This document shows positions 28,242-37,502 of a stretch of DNA of 64,000 nt, in pieces. Location of the stretch: the NCBI GenBank assembly GCA_963735465.1, contig CAVTLA010000001.1, forward strand, positions 930,001 to 994,000, written 5' to 3'. Origin of the DNA: DASZHJ01 sp963735465. Lineage in GTDB: Bacteria; Pseudomonadota; Alphaproteobacteria; ATCC43930; CGMCC-115725. How positions within the stretch are numbered: the first letter of the stretch is position 1; each line of letters begins with the position of its first letter. The translations under genes and the position numbers were made by a program. The notes below the pieces were generated by a model, which saw only the letters and a program-made list of their open reading frames with translations, searched no databases and was not told the origin of the DNA.

Positions 28242-29135
28242 TCAGGCGGTGGCGACCAGCTCGCGCGCCAGGGCGTAGGCGTCGCGGAAGTCGAGGAACG
28301 CCGCCTTCTCCGCCCCGTGCAAGCGTTTCAGCAGCCCATGCTGCACGCGGAACTTGATATTGCCGATGGCGAGGGCGCCGACGCCCAGGGCCCCGCCGGC
28401 AAGAGGCGCGCCGTCGGCCTTGGCCGCGACACCCTCGATCCCGGCGGGCGGCACGGCATTGATGTCGGCGGCGACTTTCAGGCGCTTGGCGAATTTCAAA
28501 TCTTCACCGGAAAGTACCTGCACGCCGGCGCGGGCGGACACCATCACCACATCGGCGTCGGCGAGAGCCGCGCGGCGGCCGGCCTCGGTGCTGCCGTCTC
28601 CCACGGCGAAGGGCTTGCCGAAGCGCTTGGTGAATTCCGCGGCCTTCTTGGGGACGATGTCGGTCTGGTCGTGACCGATCAAGGTCACATGAGCGCCGGC
28701 TTCCGCGGCGATGATGCCGACGACGCCCGCCACCACGCCCTTGGCGCCGTAGACCGCGACCTTGGCGCCCTCGAGGCTGCTGCCGAGCTTCTTCAGATGC
28801 TTCTCCGCCACCGCCACCATGGCGGCGGCGGTGGTGAAGGCGCCGGAGGGATCGATGAAGACGGAGACCTGGAACGGCGGGAACATCACCTTCTTCGCCG
28901 CCGCGCCCATGTCGAGCGCCACCATCGCGTCACGACCGCCGATGAACAGCACCGTCTTCGCCGCGTCCTGGGGCGCCCGGGAGAACATGGCGTCCTGGGT
29001 CAGCGCCGCGATCTCCACGAGATCGATGCCGGTATAGCCGGCCACCGCGAAGCCGGCGTCGCAGGCCATGTTGACGTCGAACGGACTCATGTTCCGCAGC
29101 GGCGTCAGGAAATGCAGGATCCTCGGCTTTTCCAT
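28242..29135 (-). CDS. mtdB: NAD(P)-dependent methylene-H4MPT dehydrogenase MtdB
   Basis: This 297-residue enzyme oxidises methylene-H4MPT to methenyl-H4MPT. The N-terminal ILHFLTPLRNMSPFDVNMAC, AGYTGIDLVEIAALTQDAMF and FSRAPQDAAKTVLFIGGRDA and the Rossmann segment VAVYGAKGVVAGVVGIIAAE are as in MtdB of Methylorubrum. The product passes to Mch, encoded downstream on the same strand. The start lies 6 bases after mptG. Confidence 0.95.
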   Translation of the reverse strand: MEKPRILHFLTPLRNMSPFDVNMACDAGFAVAGYTGIDLVEIAALTQDAMFSRAPQDAAKTVLFIGGRDAMVALDMGAAAKKVMFPPFQVSVFIDPSGAFTTAAAMVAVAEKHLKKLGSSLEGAKVAVYGAKGVVAGVVGIIAAEAGAHVTLIGHDQTDIVPKKAAEFTKRFGKPFAVGDGSTEAGRRAALADADVVMVSARAGVQVLSGEDLKFAKRLKVAADINAVPPAGIEGVAAKADGAPLAGGALGVGALAIGNIKFRVQHGLLKRLHGAEKAAFLDFRDAYALARELVATA

Positions 29136-29141
29136 GTCTCC

Positions 29142-30188
29142 TCACCTCGGCGCTTTGCGCCGCAAGGGTTCCGGTTCCGTGCGCGCTCTGTCGGGAACGG
29201 TCTGCGCCCGCCGGATCTCTGCGCCGCGATTGCGACCCGCGCAGACCTGAAACGACAGCCCGTCGTCTCCGCCAAAGCGCCGCGCGAGATCGTCGCGCAA
29301 TGCCCGTGCCGGGTCCGCGCCGGCGACCAGCGCGAAGCCGGTGGGTCCCCAGGAGCTTTGACCGATTCCGGCGAAGCCGGCGCCCGAGAGCCATGCCAGA
29401 GCCTTGGCGACGCGAGGGCTGGCGTAGCGGCCGCCCTGGGCCGGCGCGAAGTGATCGCCGACGCGGGCGTTGATCTCGCCGAGGCTTTCCGCCACGGCAT
29501 CGAAATCCGCCTCGGCGAGGCCGGGCAACAGGCGGAGGAGCGTCAGCCGGCAGAGCCGGGCCGACGCCTCGCCGGGGAAATTTGGCAGATCGCGGAACGC
29601 GGCGCTCTCGGCGGCGCCGGAGAGGCCGCGATGGGTGTCGTCGGAGATCAGGACGATGCGCCAGGCCGATGGAAACTCCAGGCGGGCGACGACGGGGGCG
29701 GGGGCGTCGCCAGTGCCTCTGCCGCCGTCCACCAGGAAGCCGCCGCTCTCGAAGGCGCCGATGCCGATGCCCGAGCGTGCGCCGCGCTCCACCACGGGCG
29801 CCAGGGCGCGCGCGGAAACCGGTTCTCCCGCCAGGGCCGCCACGGCGGCGGCGATGGCGAGGCCAAGCTGGGTTCCGGATCCCAGCCCCACGTGCTCGGG
29901 GATCGTCTCGTGCAGCGCGAGATCGAGGGGACCGAGTGCCTGAAATCGCCGTCCGAGCGACGCGAGGATATGCGCCGCCCGCTCCGCCGACGCGGGCTCG
30001 ACGCGAGGCGCGCGCCCCCGCGCCAGGGTGAGGCGCGTGCCGATGCCGTCGAGGGCGAGGCCGAGGCTGCCGAACCGCCGTCCGAGATCGCCGTTGAGAT
30101 CGAGGAATCCCAGATGCAGCCGCGCCGGTGCTAAGACATCGACGGCGTCGCACGGGCCTTGCATCTGCTCCAGCGTTGGCGTTGCCAT
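29142..30188 (-). CDS. mptG: Beta-ribofuranosylaminobenzene 5'-phosphate synthase MptG-like
   Basis: This 348-residue GHMP-kinase-fold protein carries the family glycine-rich loop GLGSGTQLGLAIAAAVAALA. Other typical blocks are ARLHLGFLDLNGDLGRRFGS, GIGAFESGGFLVDGGRG and GQSSWGPTGFALVAGADPAR. In archaea and methylotrophs this enzyme joins 4-aminobenzoate to PRPP with loss of CO2, the first committed step to H4MPT. It heads the minus-strand run mptG-mtdB-ATP-grasp-mch-ATP-grasp-citG-like(-fae), divergent from the pterin dehydratase gene, so regulatory signals should lie in 30189-30252. Confidence 0.9.
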   Translation of the reverse strand: MATPTLEQMQGPCDAVDVLAPARLHLGFLDLNGDLGRRFGSLGLALDGIGTRLTLARGRAPRVEPASAERAAHILASLGRRFQALGPLDLALHETIPEHVGLGSGTQLGLAIAAAVAALAGEPVSARALAPVVERGARSGIGIGAFESGGFLVDGGRGTGDAPAPVVARLEFPSAWRIVLISDDTHRGLSGAAESAAFRDLPNFPGEASARLCRLTLLRLLPGLAEADFDAVAESLGEINARVGDHFAPAQGGRYASPRVAKALAWLSGAGFAGIGQSSWGPTGFALVAGADPARALRDDLARRFGGDDGLSFQVCAGRNRGAEIRRAQTVPDRARTEPEPLRRKAPR

Positions 30189-30252
30189 CGCGTTACGATA
30201 AACTAAACGCGCGGCGGAAACAAAGTCGCCGCCAAGCGCTCGGGAGGCAGCG

Positions 30253-30642
30253 ATGAACGAAGCGAAGCAGCGCGAGCGTGTCTATGCGGAAGACGAGATC
30301 AAGGCGCGGTTGAGCCGGGATCTGCCGCACTGGTGGTACGAGAACGGCTGGATCCGCCGCAAGTACAAGACGCATGGCTGGAAGGGCACCTTGATGGTGA
30401 TCAACGCGGTGGGTCACCTGGCCGAGGCCGCGTGGCATCATCCTGACATCACCGCTTCCTATGCCTGGGTCGAGATCCGCCTGATGAACCACGCGGCGAA
30501 GGGCGTCACCGACAAGGACTTCGAGCTGGCGAGGAAGATCGAGGAATTCGTCGCGTGGCGGCCCGGCGAGGGCAGCGCCCTCGAGGGGACGCCGAGCGAG
30601 GATCAGCGCTTCGCTTATATCAAATACGACAAGCCGGGTTGA
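30253..30642 (+). CDS. Pterin-4a-carbinolamine dehydratase-like protein
   Basis: This 129-residue protein contains the signature EAAWHHPDI of pterin-4a-carbinolamine dehydratases, in VINAVGHLAEAAWHHPDITA. The family normally dehydrates hydroxy-pterins; relatives in methylotroph C1 clusters have no proven role. Its place just before fhcBADC, with 29 bases to fhcB, suggests service to H4MPT rather than to phenylalanine hydroxylase. GGGAGGC lies just before the ATG. Confidence 0.82.
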   Translation: MNEAKQRERVYAEDEIKARLSRDLPHWWYENGWIRRKYKTHGWKGTLMVINAVGHLAEAAWHHPDITASYAWVEIRLMNHAAKGVTDKDFELARKIEEFVAWRPGEGSALEGTPSEDQRFAYIKYDKPG

Positions 30643-30671
30643 ACGGAGGGCGCGCCGATGCGCGTGCGGCG

Positions 30672-31898
30672 ATGAGCGGCGAGGCCGTCACGTGCCCGTT
30701 CTGCGGGCTGGCCTGCGACGATCTCGTGACGTCGGCTGATGGCGTCGACACCCGCGGCTGCGCCCGCGCCGCCGCCGGCTTCGCCCGCGGCGACGCGCCG
30801 ACGCGGTCCCATGCCGTCAATGGCGCGCCCGCCGACTTCGCGACAGCGTCAGCGGCGGCGGCGGCGATCCTGCGGACGTCGAGGGCCCCGCTCTTTCACG
30901 GCCTCACCGGCGAACAGCATGGGGTGCGGGCGATATTGGCGCTGGCCGAGCGCGTGGGCGGGACGGTCGATCATATCGCCTCCGCTGGCGTGCTGGCGAA
31001 CCTCGGCGTCGCGCGGGCGTCGGGCTGGGTGACCGCGACCTTCGCCGAGGTCGCCAACCGCGCCGATTTCATCCTGCTGGTGGGCTCCGACCCCGAACGG
31101 AATTTCCCGCGCTTTCACGACCGCCTGCTGCGCAATCCGACCCCGCTCTATCGCGCGGCGCCGCCGACCGTCGCCTATATCGGCACCGGGGCTCTGGCGC
31201 CGGCGGCGGCGCCAGCCTCGCTGCACGCCATCGTGAGCGAGGCAGAGATGTTGCCGGCGGTGGCGGCGCTGAGCGTTCTCGTCCATGCGCGGCAACCGCG
31301 CGCATCCGCGCTCCCCGGCGACCGGCTCGCCGCGATCGCCGCGGGACTGCAGAATGCGCGCTATGGCGTCATCGCCTGGGAGGTCTCCCGGCTGGATCCG
31401 ACGACGGCGGAGCTGGTGGTCGAATATCTCGCGGACATGCTGCGCCATCTCAACGCAACGACACGCTGCGTCGGCTTGCCGATGGGTGGCAGCGGGAATG
31501 GACTGGGAGCAACGCAGGCCGCGCTCTGGCAAACGGGCTGGCCGCTGCGCGTCAGCTTCGCCGACGGCGCGCCGCGCCACGATCCCTGGCAGCACGACGC
31601 TCAGCGCATCCTGGCGGCAGGGGAGGCGGACGCGCTCGTGTGGAGCTCGGCACTGACCGCGGAGCCGCCGCCGGCGACCAAGGCGCCGGTCATCGCGCTC
31701 GTTGCCGACGATGTCGAGCTCGCGGCGCCGGCCGCCGTCGAGATCCGCCTCGGCATTCCGGCGGTTCACCACGGCGGCGAGATCGTGCGCGCCGACGGCG
31801 TCATCACCTTGCCGCTGCGGGCGGCGCGGCCGCAGGCCCGGCCGGGCCTCGCCGAGGCGGCGCAGGCGATCCTCGCCGCGTTGGAGGCGGTGCCATGA
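30672..31898 (+). CDS. fhcB: Formyltransferase/hydrolase complex subunit B
   Basis: This 408-residue protein is homologous to subunit B of formylmethanofuran dehydrogenase. The N-terminal TCPFCGLACDDL and later HGLTGEQHGVRAILALAERV mark the family. In bacterial Fhc the subunit has no redox role; the complex hydrolyses formyl-methylofuran to formate. It opens the fhcBADC operon, in which each gene overlaps the next by four bases. Confidence 0.92.
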   Translation: MSGEAVTCPFCGLACDDLVTSADGVDTRGCARAAAGFARGDAPTRSHAVNGAPADFATASAAAAAILRTSRAPLFHGLTGEQHGVRAILALAERVGGTVDHIASAGVLANLGVARASGWVTATFAEVANRADFILLVGSDPERNFPRFHDRLLRNPTPLYRAAPPTVAYIGTGALAPAAAPASLHAIVSEAEMLPAVAALSVLVHARQPRASALPGDRLAAIAAGLQNARYGVIAWEVSRLDPTTAELVVEYLADMLRHLNATTRCVGLPMGGSGNGLGATQAALWQTGWPLRVSFADGAPRHDPWQHDAQRILAAGEADALVWSSALTAEPPPATKAPVIALVADDVELAAPAAVEIRLGIPAVHHGGEIVRADGVITLPLRAARPQARPGLAEAAQAILAALEAVP

Positions 31899-33565
31899 TG
31901 CGGCGTCTCACCGGCGGCCGCATCGTCGATCCCACGCAGACGCCCAGCGAGCGTCAGGGCGACATCTGGATCGACGGCGATCGCATCGTCTCCGCACCCG
32001 CCGATGGCGGGAAGTCCGCGGCTGTCGACGACATCTCGGGCAAGCTGGTGATGGCGGGCGCCATCGACATCCACAGCCACATCGCCGGCGGCAAGGTCAA
32101 TCTGGGGCGGCTGCTGTCGGCGGCGGATCATCGGGAGAACGTGGAGCTGGCTGAGGGCGGCGGCCTGCGCGGCGGCACCGGTCTCGCGACGCCCACGACC
32201 TTCACCACGGGATACCGCTATGCCGCCATGGGATACACCGCCGCCTTCGAGCCGGCGATGGTGGCGGCGAACGCGCGGGCGACCCATGTGGAGATGGCGG
32301 ACGTGCCGATCCTCGACAAGGGCGCCTACGTCATGCTCGGCAATGACGACTTCCTGCTGCGGCGTCTGGCCGACGGTGCGACCCAAGGCGAGATCAACGA
32401 CTACGTCGCCTGGATGATCCAGGCAACTGCCGCCCACGCGGTCAAGGTGGTCAACCCCGGCGGCATCAACGCCTTCAAGTTCAACGGCCGCTCCCTCGGT
32501 ATCGACGATCCCACGCCCCATCACGGTGTCACGCCACGGGCGATCATCCGAACCCTGGCGCGGGCGGTGCACGAGCTCGGCGTGCCGCATCCGCTTCATG
32601 TCCACTGCAACAACCTGGGCATCCCCGGCAACGTCGACACCACTCTGGCGACGATCGAGGCAGCGGAAGGCTTGCCGATCCATCTCACCCACGTGCAGTT
32701 CCACAGCTATGGCACCGAGGGCAAGCGCAAGTTCTCCTCGGCGGCGGCGCGCATCGCGGAGGCCGTGAACGCCAATGCGAATGTCAGCGTCGATGTAGGT
32801 CAGATCGTCTTCGGCTCGACGATGACGGAGTCCGGCGATACCCAGGCGCAGTTCCGCAATCGCACCCATGCCTCGCCGAAGAAATGGCTGAGCATGGACA
32901 TCGAATGCGATGCCGGCTGCGGCCTGGTGCCGTTCCGGTACCGCGACAAGAATTTCGTCAACGCGATGCAATGGGCGATCGGCCTCGAGCTGTTCCTGCT
33001 GATCGGCGACCCCTGGCGCGTGTTCCTGACCACCGATCACCCGAACGGCGGTCCCTTCGCCAGCTATCCGCAGCTGGTGCGGTTGCTGATGGAGCGGAGC
33101 TATCGCGAGGAGTGCCTGGCGCAGATCAATGCCTCGGCGCGCAAGCTGAGCGTACTCGGCGGAATTTCGCGCGAATACACCTTGAGCGAGATCGCGGCGA
33201 TGACGCGGGCGGCGCCGGCGCGCAGTCTCGGCCTCGCCGATCGCGGCCACCTGGCCCCGGGCGCCCGGGCGGACATCGTGATCTATCAGCCCGGCACCGA
33301 CATCGAGGCGATGTTCCGCCGGCCTCTGCAAGTCTTCAAAGGCGGCCTCGAGGTGGCGCGCGCCGGCAAGATCCGCTCGGTTCCGCCGGGCGCCACCCAG
33401 GTCGTCCGTCCCGGCTACGACCGGCAGATCGAGGGCCGGCTCCGCCGCTTCTTCGACGACCACATGACCGTGAGCTTCGGCAATTTTCCGCTTGGCGACG
33501 GCGAGATTGCGGAAGCGGGCGGCCGCGTCGAGGAGCATCCCTGCGCGGGCGGAGGGCGGCCATGA
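31895..33565 (+). CDS. fhcA: Formyltransferase/hydrolase complex subunit A (formyl-methylofuran hydrolase)
   Basis: This 556-residue amidohydrolase-fold protein releases formate from formyl-methylofuran. The metal-binding IDIHSHIAGGKVNLGRLLSA, HCNNLGIPGN and HLTHVQFHSYG blocks are present, as is the TDHPNGGPFASYP region, all conserved in FmdA/FhcA. In Methylorubrum the methylofuran prosthetic group is carried between the FhcA and FhcD active sites. Start ATG 31895 overlaps the fhcB stop; an adjacent ATG at 31898 is an alternative. Confidence 0.95.
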   Translation: MMRRLTGGRIVDPTQTPSERQGDIWIDGDRIVSAPADGGKSAAVDDISGKLVMAGAIDIHSHIAGGKVNLGRLLSAADHRENVELAEGGGLRGGTGLATPTTFTTGYRYAAMGYTAAFEPAMVAANARATHVEMADVPILDKGAYVMLGNDDFLLRRLADGATQGEINDYVAWMIQATAAHAVKVVNPGGINAFKFNGRSLGIDDPTPHHGVTPRAIIRTLARAVHELGVPHPLHVHCNNLGIPGNVDTTLATIEAAEGLPIHLTHVQFHSYGTEGKRKFSSAAARIAEAVNANANVSVDVGQIVFGSTMTESGDTQAQFRNRTHASPKKWLSMDIECDAGCGLVPFRYRDKNFVNAMQWAIGLELFLLIGDPWRVFLTTDHPNGGPFASYPQLVRLLMERSYREECLAQINASARKLSVLGGISREYTLSEIAAMTRAAPARSLGLADRGHLAPGARADIVIYQPGTDIEAMFRRPLQVFKGGLEVARAGKIRSVPPGATQVVRPGYDRQIEGRLRRFFDDHMTVSFGNFPLGDGEIAEAGGRVEEHPCAGGGRP

Positions 33566-34455
33566 TCCTCGACGGCGTCGAGATCGAGGACACTTTCGCC
33601 GAGGCCTTCGGCATGCGGGCGACGCGCCTCGTCGTCACCGCCGACAGCGCGCGCTGGGCCCGCGTTGCCGGCGAGACGGCGACGGGCTTCGCGACCTCGG
33701 TGATCGGCTGCGGCCTCGAGGCGGCGATCGAGCGGGATCTGCCGGCGACGGAGACACCGGACGGGCGGCCTGGCATCAGCATCCTGATCTTCGCGATGAA
33801 CCGCGAGGCCCTTGCCAAGGCGGTGCGCAACCGCGTCGGCCAATGCGTTCTCACCTGCCCGGGAACCGCGTGCTACGCCGGCCTCGACGAGGGAGATCCC
33901 GTACCGCTCGGCCGTTCGCTCAGCTATTTCGGCGACGGCTATCAGGCGGCAAAGCGCCTCGACGGGCGGCGCTATTGGCGCATCCCGGTGATGGACGGCG
34001 AGTTCCTCTGCGAGGATACGGTCGGCCAGACCAAGGCGGTGGGCGGCGGAAATTTTCTCATCCTCGGCCGCACCCGACCGGCAGTGCTCGCCGCCGCCGA
34101 GCGGGCGATCGTGGAGATGCGCAAGGTGGTGGGGGTAATCATGCCGTTCCCCGGCGGCATCGTGCGCTCGGGCTCCAAGGTAGGCTCGAAGTACAAGGGG
34201 CTCATCGCCTCCACCAACGACGCCTATTGCCCGACCCTTAAGGGCGTCGCCAAGACCGCGCTGCCGCCGGAGGCGGATGCCGTGCTGGAGATCGTCATCG
34301 ACGGTCTAACGGACGCGGCGGTGGGGAGTGCGATGGTATGCGGCATCCGCGCCGCCTGTGCGGGCAGCGCGGGTGGGCTGCTGCGCATTTCCGCCGGCAA
34401 TTACGGCGGCAAGCTCGGCGCTTTCCACTATCACCTGCGAAAGCTCCTCGCATGA
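33562..34455 (+). CDS. fhcD: Formyl-methylofuran:H4MPT formyltransferase, subunit D
   Basis: This 297-residue protein is the Ftr homologue and transfers the formyl group from formyl-H4MPT to methylofuran. Typical blocks are GVEIEDTFAEAFGMRATRLV, FAMNREALAKAVRNRVGQCV, GGNFLILGRTRPAVLAAAE and FPGGIVRSGSKVGSKYKGL. Length matches Ftr/FhcD (about 300). Both ends overlap neighbours by four bases. Confidence 0.96.
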   Translation: MILDGVEIEDTFAEAFGMRATRLVVTADSARWARVAGETATGFATSVIGCGLEAAIERDLPATETPDGRPGISILIFAMNREALAKAVRNRVGQCVLTCPGTACYAGLDEGDPVPLGRSLSYFGDGYQAAKRLDGRRYWRIPVMDGEFLCEDTVGQTKAVGGGNFLILGRTRPAVLAAAERAIVEMRKVVGVIMPFPGGIVRSGSKVGSKYKGLIASTNDAYCPTLKGVAKTALPPEADAVLEIVIDGLTDAAVGSAMVCGIRAACAGSAGGLLRISAGNYGGKLGAFHYHLRKLLA

Positions 34456-35258
34456 TCCGGCTGGTGTTGAAAAGTCGGCCGCCATTTCGCCTCTCTCTCC
34501 AGGGCCTCACGCCGGAGCGGCTGGCGGGGCTCGGCGAGGCCGAGATCGCGCGCCAGCCCCTGCAGCAAGGCAATCGGCGCGGGGCGCTCGGCGACTGCTT
34601 CACCGTCAGCGTCAGCGGATCGGACGAGAGGGTCGTTATCGCCGGCAGCGGCGACCGCCTGGACGACGTCGGCGGCGGCATGACCCGTGGCGAGCTCGTC
34701 GTCGAGGGCGAGGTTGGTGCGCGCGCCGGCATCGCCATGAGCGGCGGTCGTCTTGTCGTTCAGGGATCGGCGGGGCCCGGTGCGGCAACGGCCATGAGCG
34801 GCGGCGAGCTGCGCATCGCCGGCGCTGCGGGCGATCAGCTCGGCGGCGCGCTGCCGGGGGAGCGCAACGGCATGAGCGGTGGAATGGTGATCGTCGCGGG
34901 ATCCGCCGGCGATGGCGTCGGCGACCGCCTGCGGCGCGGCCTGATCGTCGTCACCGGCGCGGTCGGCTCCCGCTGCGGTGCACGCATGTCGGCAGGAACC
35001 ATCGTCGTTGGCGGTCATCTGGGCCGCTTCCCTGGTGCTGCAATGCGGCGAGGCAGCATCCTCGCCCTCGGCGACAGCGAGGATCTGCTGCCGGGCTTCG
35101 GTGAATCCGGAATCCATGATCTGGTATTTCAGCGGCTGGTCGCTCGCGTGCTCGTGAGAAACCAGCTTCCCGAGCTGGCGGCACGGCTGCAGCCGCTGCG
35201 CCGATGGCAGGGCGATCTCGCCCTCGGCGGCAAGGGCGAGATTTTCACCGTGCCCTGA
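34452..35258 (+). CDS. fhcC: Formyltransferase/hydrolase complex subunit C
   Basis: This 268-residue protein is built largely of glycine-rich beta-helix repeats (MSGGRLVVQGSAG, MSGGELRIAGAAG, MSGGMVIVAGSAGDG, MSAGTIVVGGHLG), as in FmdC/FhcC and the glutamate synthase C-terminal domain. It is a structural subunit of the Fhc complex. It is the last gene of fhcBADC; an inverted repeat begins 15 bases after the stop. Confidence 0.93.
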   Translation: MIRLVLKSRPPFRLSLQGLTPERLAGLGEAEIARQPLQQGNRRGALGDCFTVSVSGSDERVVIAGSGDRLDDVGGGMTRGELVVEGEVGARAGIAMSGGRLVVQGSAGPGAATAMSGGELRIAGAAGDQLGGALPGERNGMSGGMVIVAGSAGDGVGDRLRRGLIVVTGAVGSRCGARMSAGTIVVGGHLGRFPGAAMRRGSILALGDSEDLLPGFGESGIHDLVFQRLVARVLVRNQLPELAARLQPLRRWQGDLALGGKGEIFTVP

Positions 35259-35572
35259 AATGCTGTCGAGCACTGCCCACAAATTTCTACGCGAGCAAGT
35301 TCGTCTGAAAGTGTGGGCAACCCAGACCTCGGGAAAAACGCCCGATGTGCCGGGGAAAAAAGGAGATAATCGTCGGGCAATTTTTGGACAATGCTTGTCG
35401 CGCATTGTGAAAAGGGTTTAACATTGCACTGATCGGTGGAGGGAATGCCTCTAACCCGACGGCAAACTCTCTCACGATAAACAGCGCGTCGCCTCACCCG
35501 CGAGGCAGGCGTCAAACAGAGTTCGGACACTGCGGCGAGAAACGCCGACGTGCTCCGGCATAGAGGGAGGGA
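35259..35572 (+). promoter_or_regulatory. xoxF upstream region with two inverted repeats and candidate promoter
   Basis: This 314-base gap holds no gene I can support. TGCCCACA (35274-35281) pairs with TGTGGGCA (35312-35319) and may end the fhc transcript or bind a regulator. CAATGC (35391-35396) and GCATTG (35404-35409) form a second repeat with 7-base spacing, overlapping TTGTCG (35397-35402), a possible -35. TAACAT (35421-35426), 18 bases later, is a possible weak -10. That would give an untranslated leader of about 135 bases before xoxF, long enough for post-transcriptional control. GAGGGAGGGA directly precedes the start codon. Confidence 0.45.
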
Positions 35573-37366
35573 ATGCACGCCATGAAACTCTCGGTCTTTG
35601 CACTCGCTCTGTCGTCGGTGATCGCCATCTCGGCGGGAACCGCGACGGCGAATGACGAGCTTCTCAAGCTGCAGAAGGACCCCAATCAGTGGGTCATGCC
35701 GACTGGCGACTACGCCAACCAGCGGTACAGCACGCTCACGCAGATCACCAAGGACAACGTCAAGAATATCCGCCCGGTCTGGACCTTCTCCACCGGCGTG
35801 CTGCGCGGCCATGAGGGCGCGCCCCTGGTGATCGGCAACGTGATGTACGTCCACACGCCGTTCCCCAACTATGTCTACGCCCTCGATCTGAACAACAGCG
35901 GGCGCATCATCTGGAAGTACGAGCCGAAGCAGGATCCCTCGGTTATCCCTGTGATGTGCTGCGACACCGTCAATCGCGGCGTCGCCTACGCCGACGGCAA
36001 GATCTTCCTGAATCAGGCCGACGCTCATGTCGTCGCGCTCGATGCCAAGACCGGCAAGGAAGTCTGGCGCGTCCAGAACGGCGATCCGAAGAAGGGCGAG
36101 ACGATGACGTCCGCGCCCATGATCGTCAAAGACAAGGTCATCGTCGGGATCAGCGGCGGCGAGTTCGGCGTGCAGGGCCGCATCACCGCCTACAACATCG
36201 CCGACGGCAAGATGGTGTGGAACGCCTTTTCGGTCGGCCCGGACGACCAGATCAAGTTCGACGCCAACACGATGTCGATGGGTAAGCCGGTCGGCAAGGA
36301 CTCCTCGCTTACCACCTGGCAAGGCGACCAGTGGAAGATCGGCGGCGGTGCCACCTGGGGCTGGTACTCCTACGATCCGCAGCTGAACCTGATCTACTAC
36401 GGGTCGGGCAATCCGAGCACCTGGAACCCGGTGCAGCGGCCGGGCGACAACAAGTGGTCGATGACGATCTTCGCGCGCAATCCCGACACCGGCGTGGCGA
36501 AGTGGGTCTATCAGATGACGCCGCACGACGAGTGGGACTATGACGGGATCAACGAGATGATCCTCGCCGACATCCCCGTGAACGGCCAGACGGTGAAGGC
36601 ACTCGTGCACTTCGACCGCAATGGCTTCGGCTACACCCTCGATCGCACGAACGGCAAGCTGCTCGTTGCCCAGAAGTTTGATCCGAAGGTGAACTGGGCG
36701 ACCCACGTCGACATGACGACGGGCCGGCCCGAAGTGGTGAAGCAGTTCAGCACCAACGCCGGCGGCGAGGACCACAACAGCAAGGGCATCTGCCCGGCGG
36801 CGCTGGGCTCGAAAGACCAGCAGCCGGCGGCCTATTCGCCCAAGACGCATGTGTTCTACGTGCCCACCAACCACGTCTGCATGGACTACGAGCCGTTCAA
36901 GGTCTCGTACTCCGCCGGACAGCCCTACGTCGGTGCGACGCTGTCGATGTTCCCGCCCGCGGGCGAGCAGAACCTCGGCAACTTCATCGCGTGGGATGCC
37001 GGGGCGGGCAAGATCCTGTGGTCGGATCCGGAGCCCTTCTCGGTGTGGTCGGGCGCGCTGGCGACCGCGGGCGACGTGGTGTTCTACGGCACGCTCGAGG
37101 GCTACCTGAAGGCGGTCGATCCCGCGACGGGCAAGGAGCTCTATCGCTTCAAGACGCCGTCGGGGATCATCGGCAACGTCATGACCTACATGCACGGCGG
37201 CAAGCAGTACATCGCCGTGCTCTCCGGCGTCGGCGGCTGGGCCGGCATCGGCATGGCGGCGGGACTCAGCAAGGACACCGACGGGCTCGGTGCGGTGGGT
37301 GCCTACAAGGCGCTCTCCAACTACACGCAGCTCGGCGGCGTGCTCACGGTGTTCGCGCTGCCATAG
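35573..37366 (+). CDS. xoxF: Lanthanide-dependent PQQ methanol dehydrogenase XoxF (XoxF5-like)
   Basis: This 597-residue periplasmic quinoprotein has a signal peptide (MKLSVFALALSSVIAISAGT) and an eight-bladed PQQ propeller. The PQQ-contacting disulfide is CC129-130; E197 (GGEFG) and N280 (GSGN) are metal ligands. The key motif HDEWDYDG carries catalytic D322 and the extra D324 that marks lanthanide-dependent enzymes. Stretches such as WTFSTGVLRGHEGAPLVIGN and GDNKWSMTIFARNPDTGVAK closely resemble Methylorubrum XoxF. It oxidises methanol (and can take formaldehyde) and passes electrons to XoxG. A second start at 35582 is equally possible from the ribosome site. A strong terminator follows. 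Confidence 0.97.
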   Translation: MHAMKLSVFALALSSVIAISAGTATANDELLKLQKDPNQWVMPTGDYANQRYSTLTQITKDNVKNIRPVWTFSTGVLRGHEGAPLVIGNVMYVHTPFPNYVYALDLNNSGRIIWKYEPKQDPSVIPVMCCDTVNRGVAYADGKIFLNQADAHVVALDAKTGKEVWRVQNGDPKKGETMTSAPMIVKDKVIVGISGGEFGVQGRITAYNIADGKMVWNAFSVGPDDQIKFDANTMSMGKPVGKDSSLTTWQGDQWKIGGGATWGWYSYDPQLNLIYYGSGNPSTWNPVQRPGDNKWSMTIFARNPDTGVAKWVYQMTPHDEWDYDGINEMILADIPVNGQTVKALVHFDRNGFGYTLDRTNGKLLVAQKFDPKVNWATHVDMTTGRPEVVKQFSTNAGGEDHNSKGICPAALGSKDQQPAAYSPKTHVFYVPTNHVCMDYEPFKVSYSAGQPYVGATLSMFPPAGEQNLGNFIAWDAGAGKILWSDPEPFSVWSGALATAGDVVFYGTLEGYLKAVDPATGKELYRFKTPSGIIGNVMTYMHGGKQYIAVLSGVGGWAGIGMAAGLSKDTDGLGAVGAYKALSNYTQLGGVLTVFALP

Positions 37367-37394
37367 TGTCAGGACCTCCCTGAAGACCTCATGA

Positions 37395-37432
37395 CCGGCA
37401 TCCTGGATTATCCCAGGATGCCGGTTTCTTTC
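37395..37432 (+). terminator. Intrinsic terminator after xoxF
   Basis: CCGGCATCCTGG (37395-37406) and CCAGGATGCCGG (37413-37424) make a perfect 12-bp stem with a 6-base loop, followed by TTTCTTTC. This is the clearest rho-independent terminator in the window. It lies 29 bases after the xoxF stop and about 70 bases before xoxG, so xoxG-J expression would depend on read-through or its own promoter. Confidence 0.85.
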
Positions 37433-37502
37433 GCCGAGACACATCCATGACCGGGGCATGCCGCGGAGGGGCGGCGTTGCCTTGCCAAACCAGGAGAACC
37501 GC

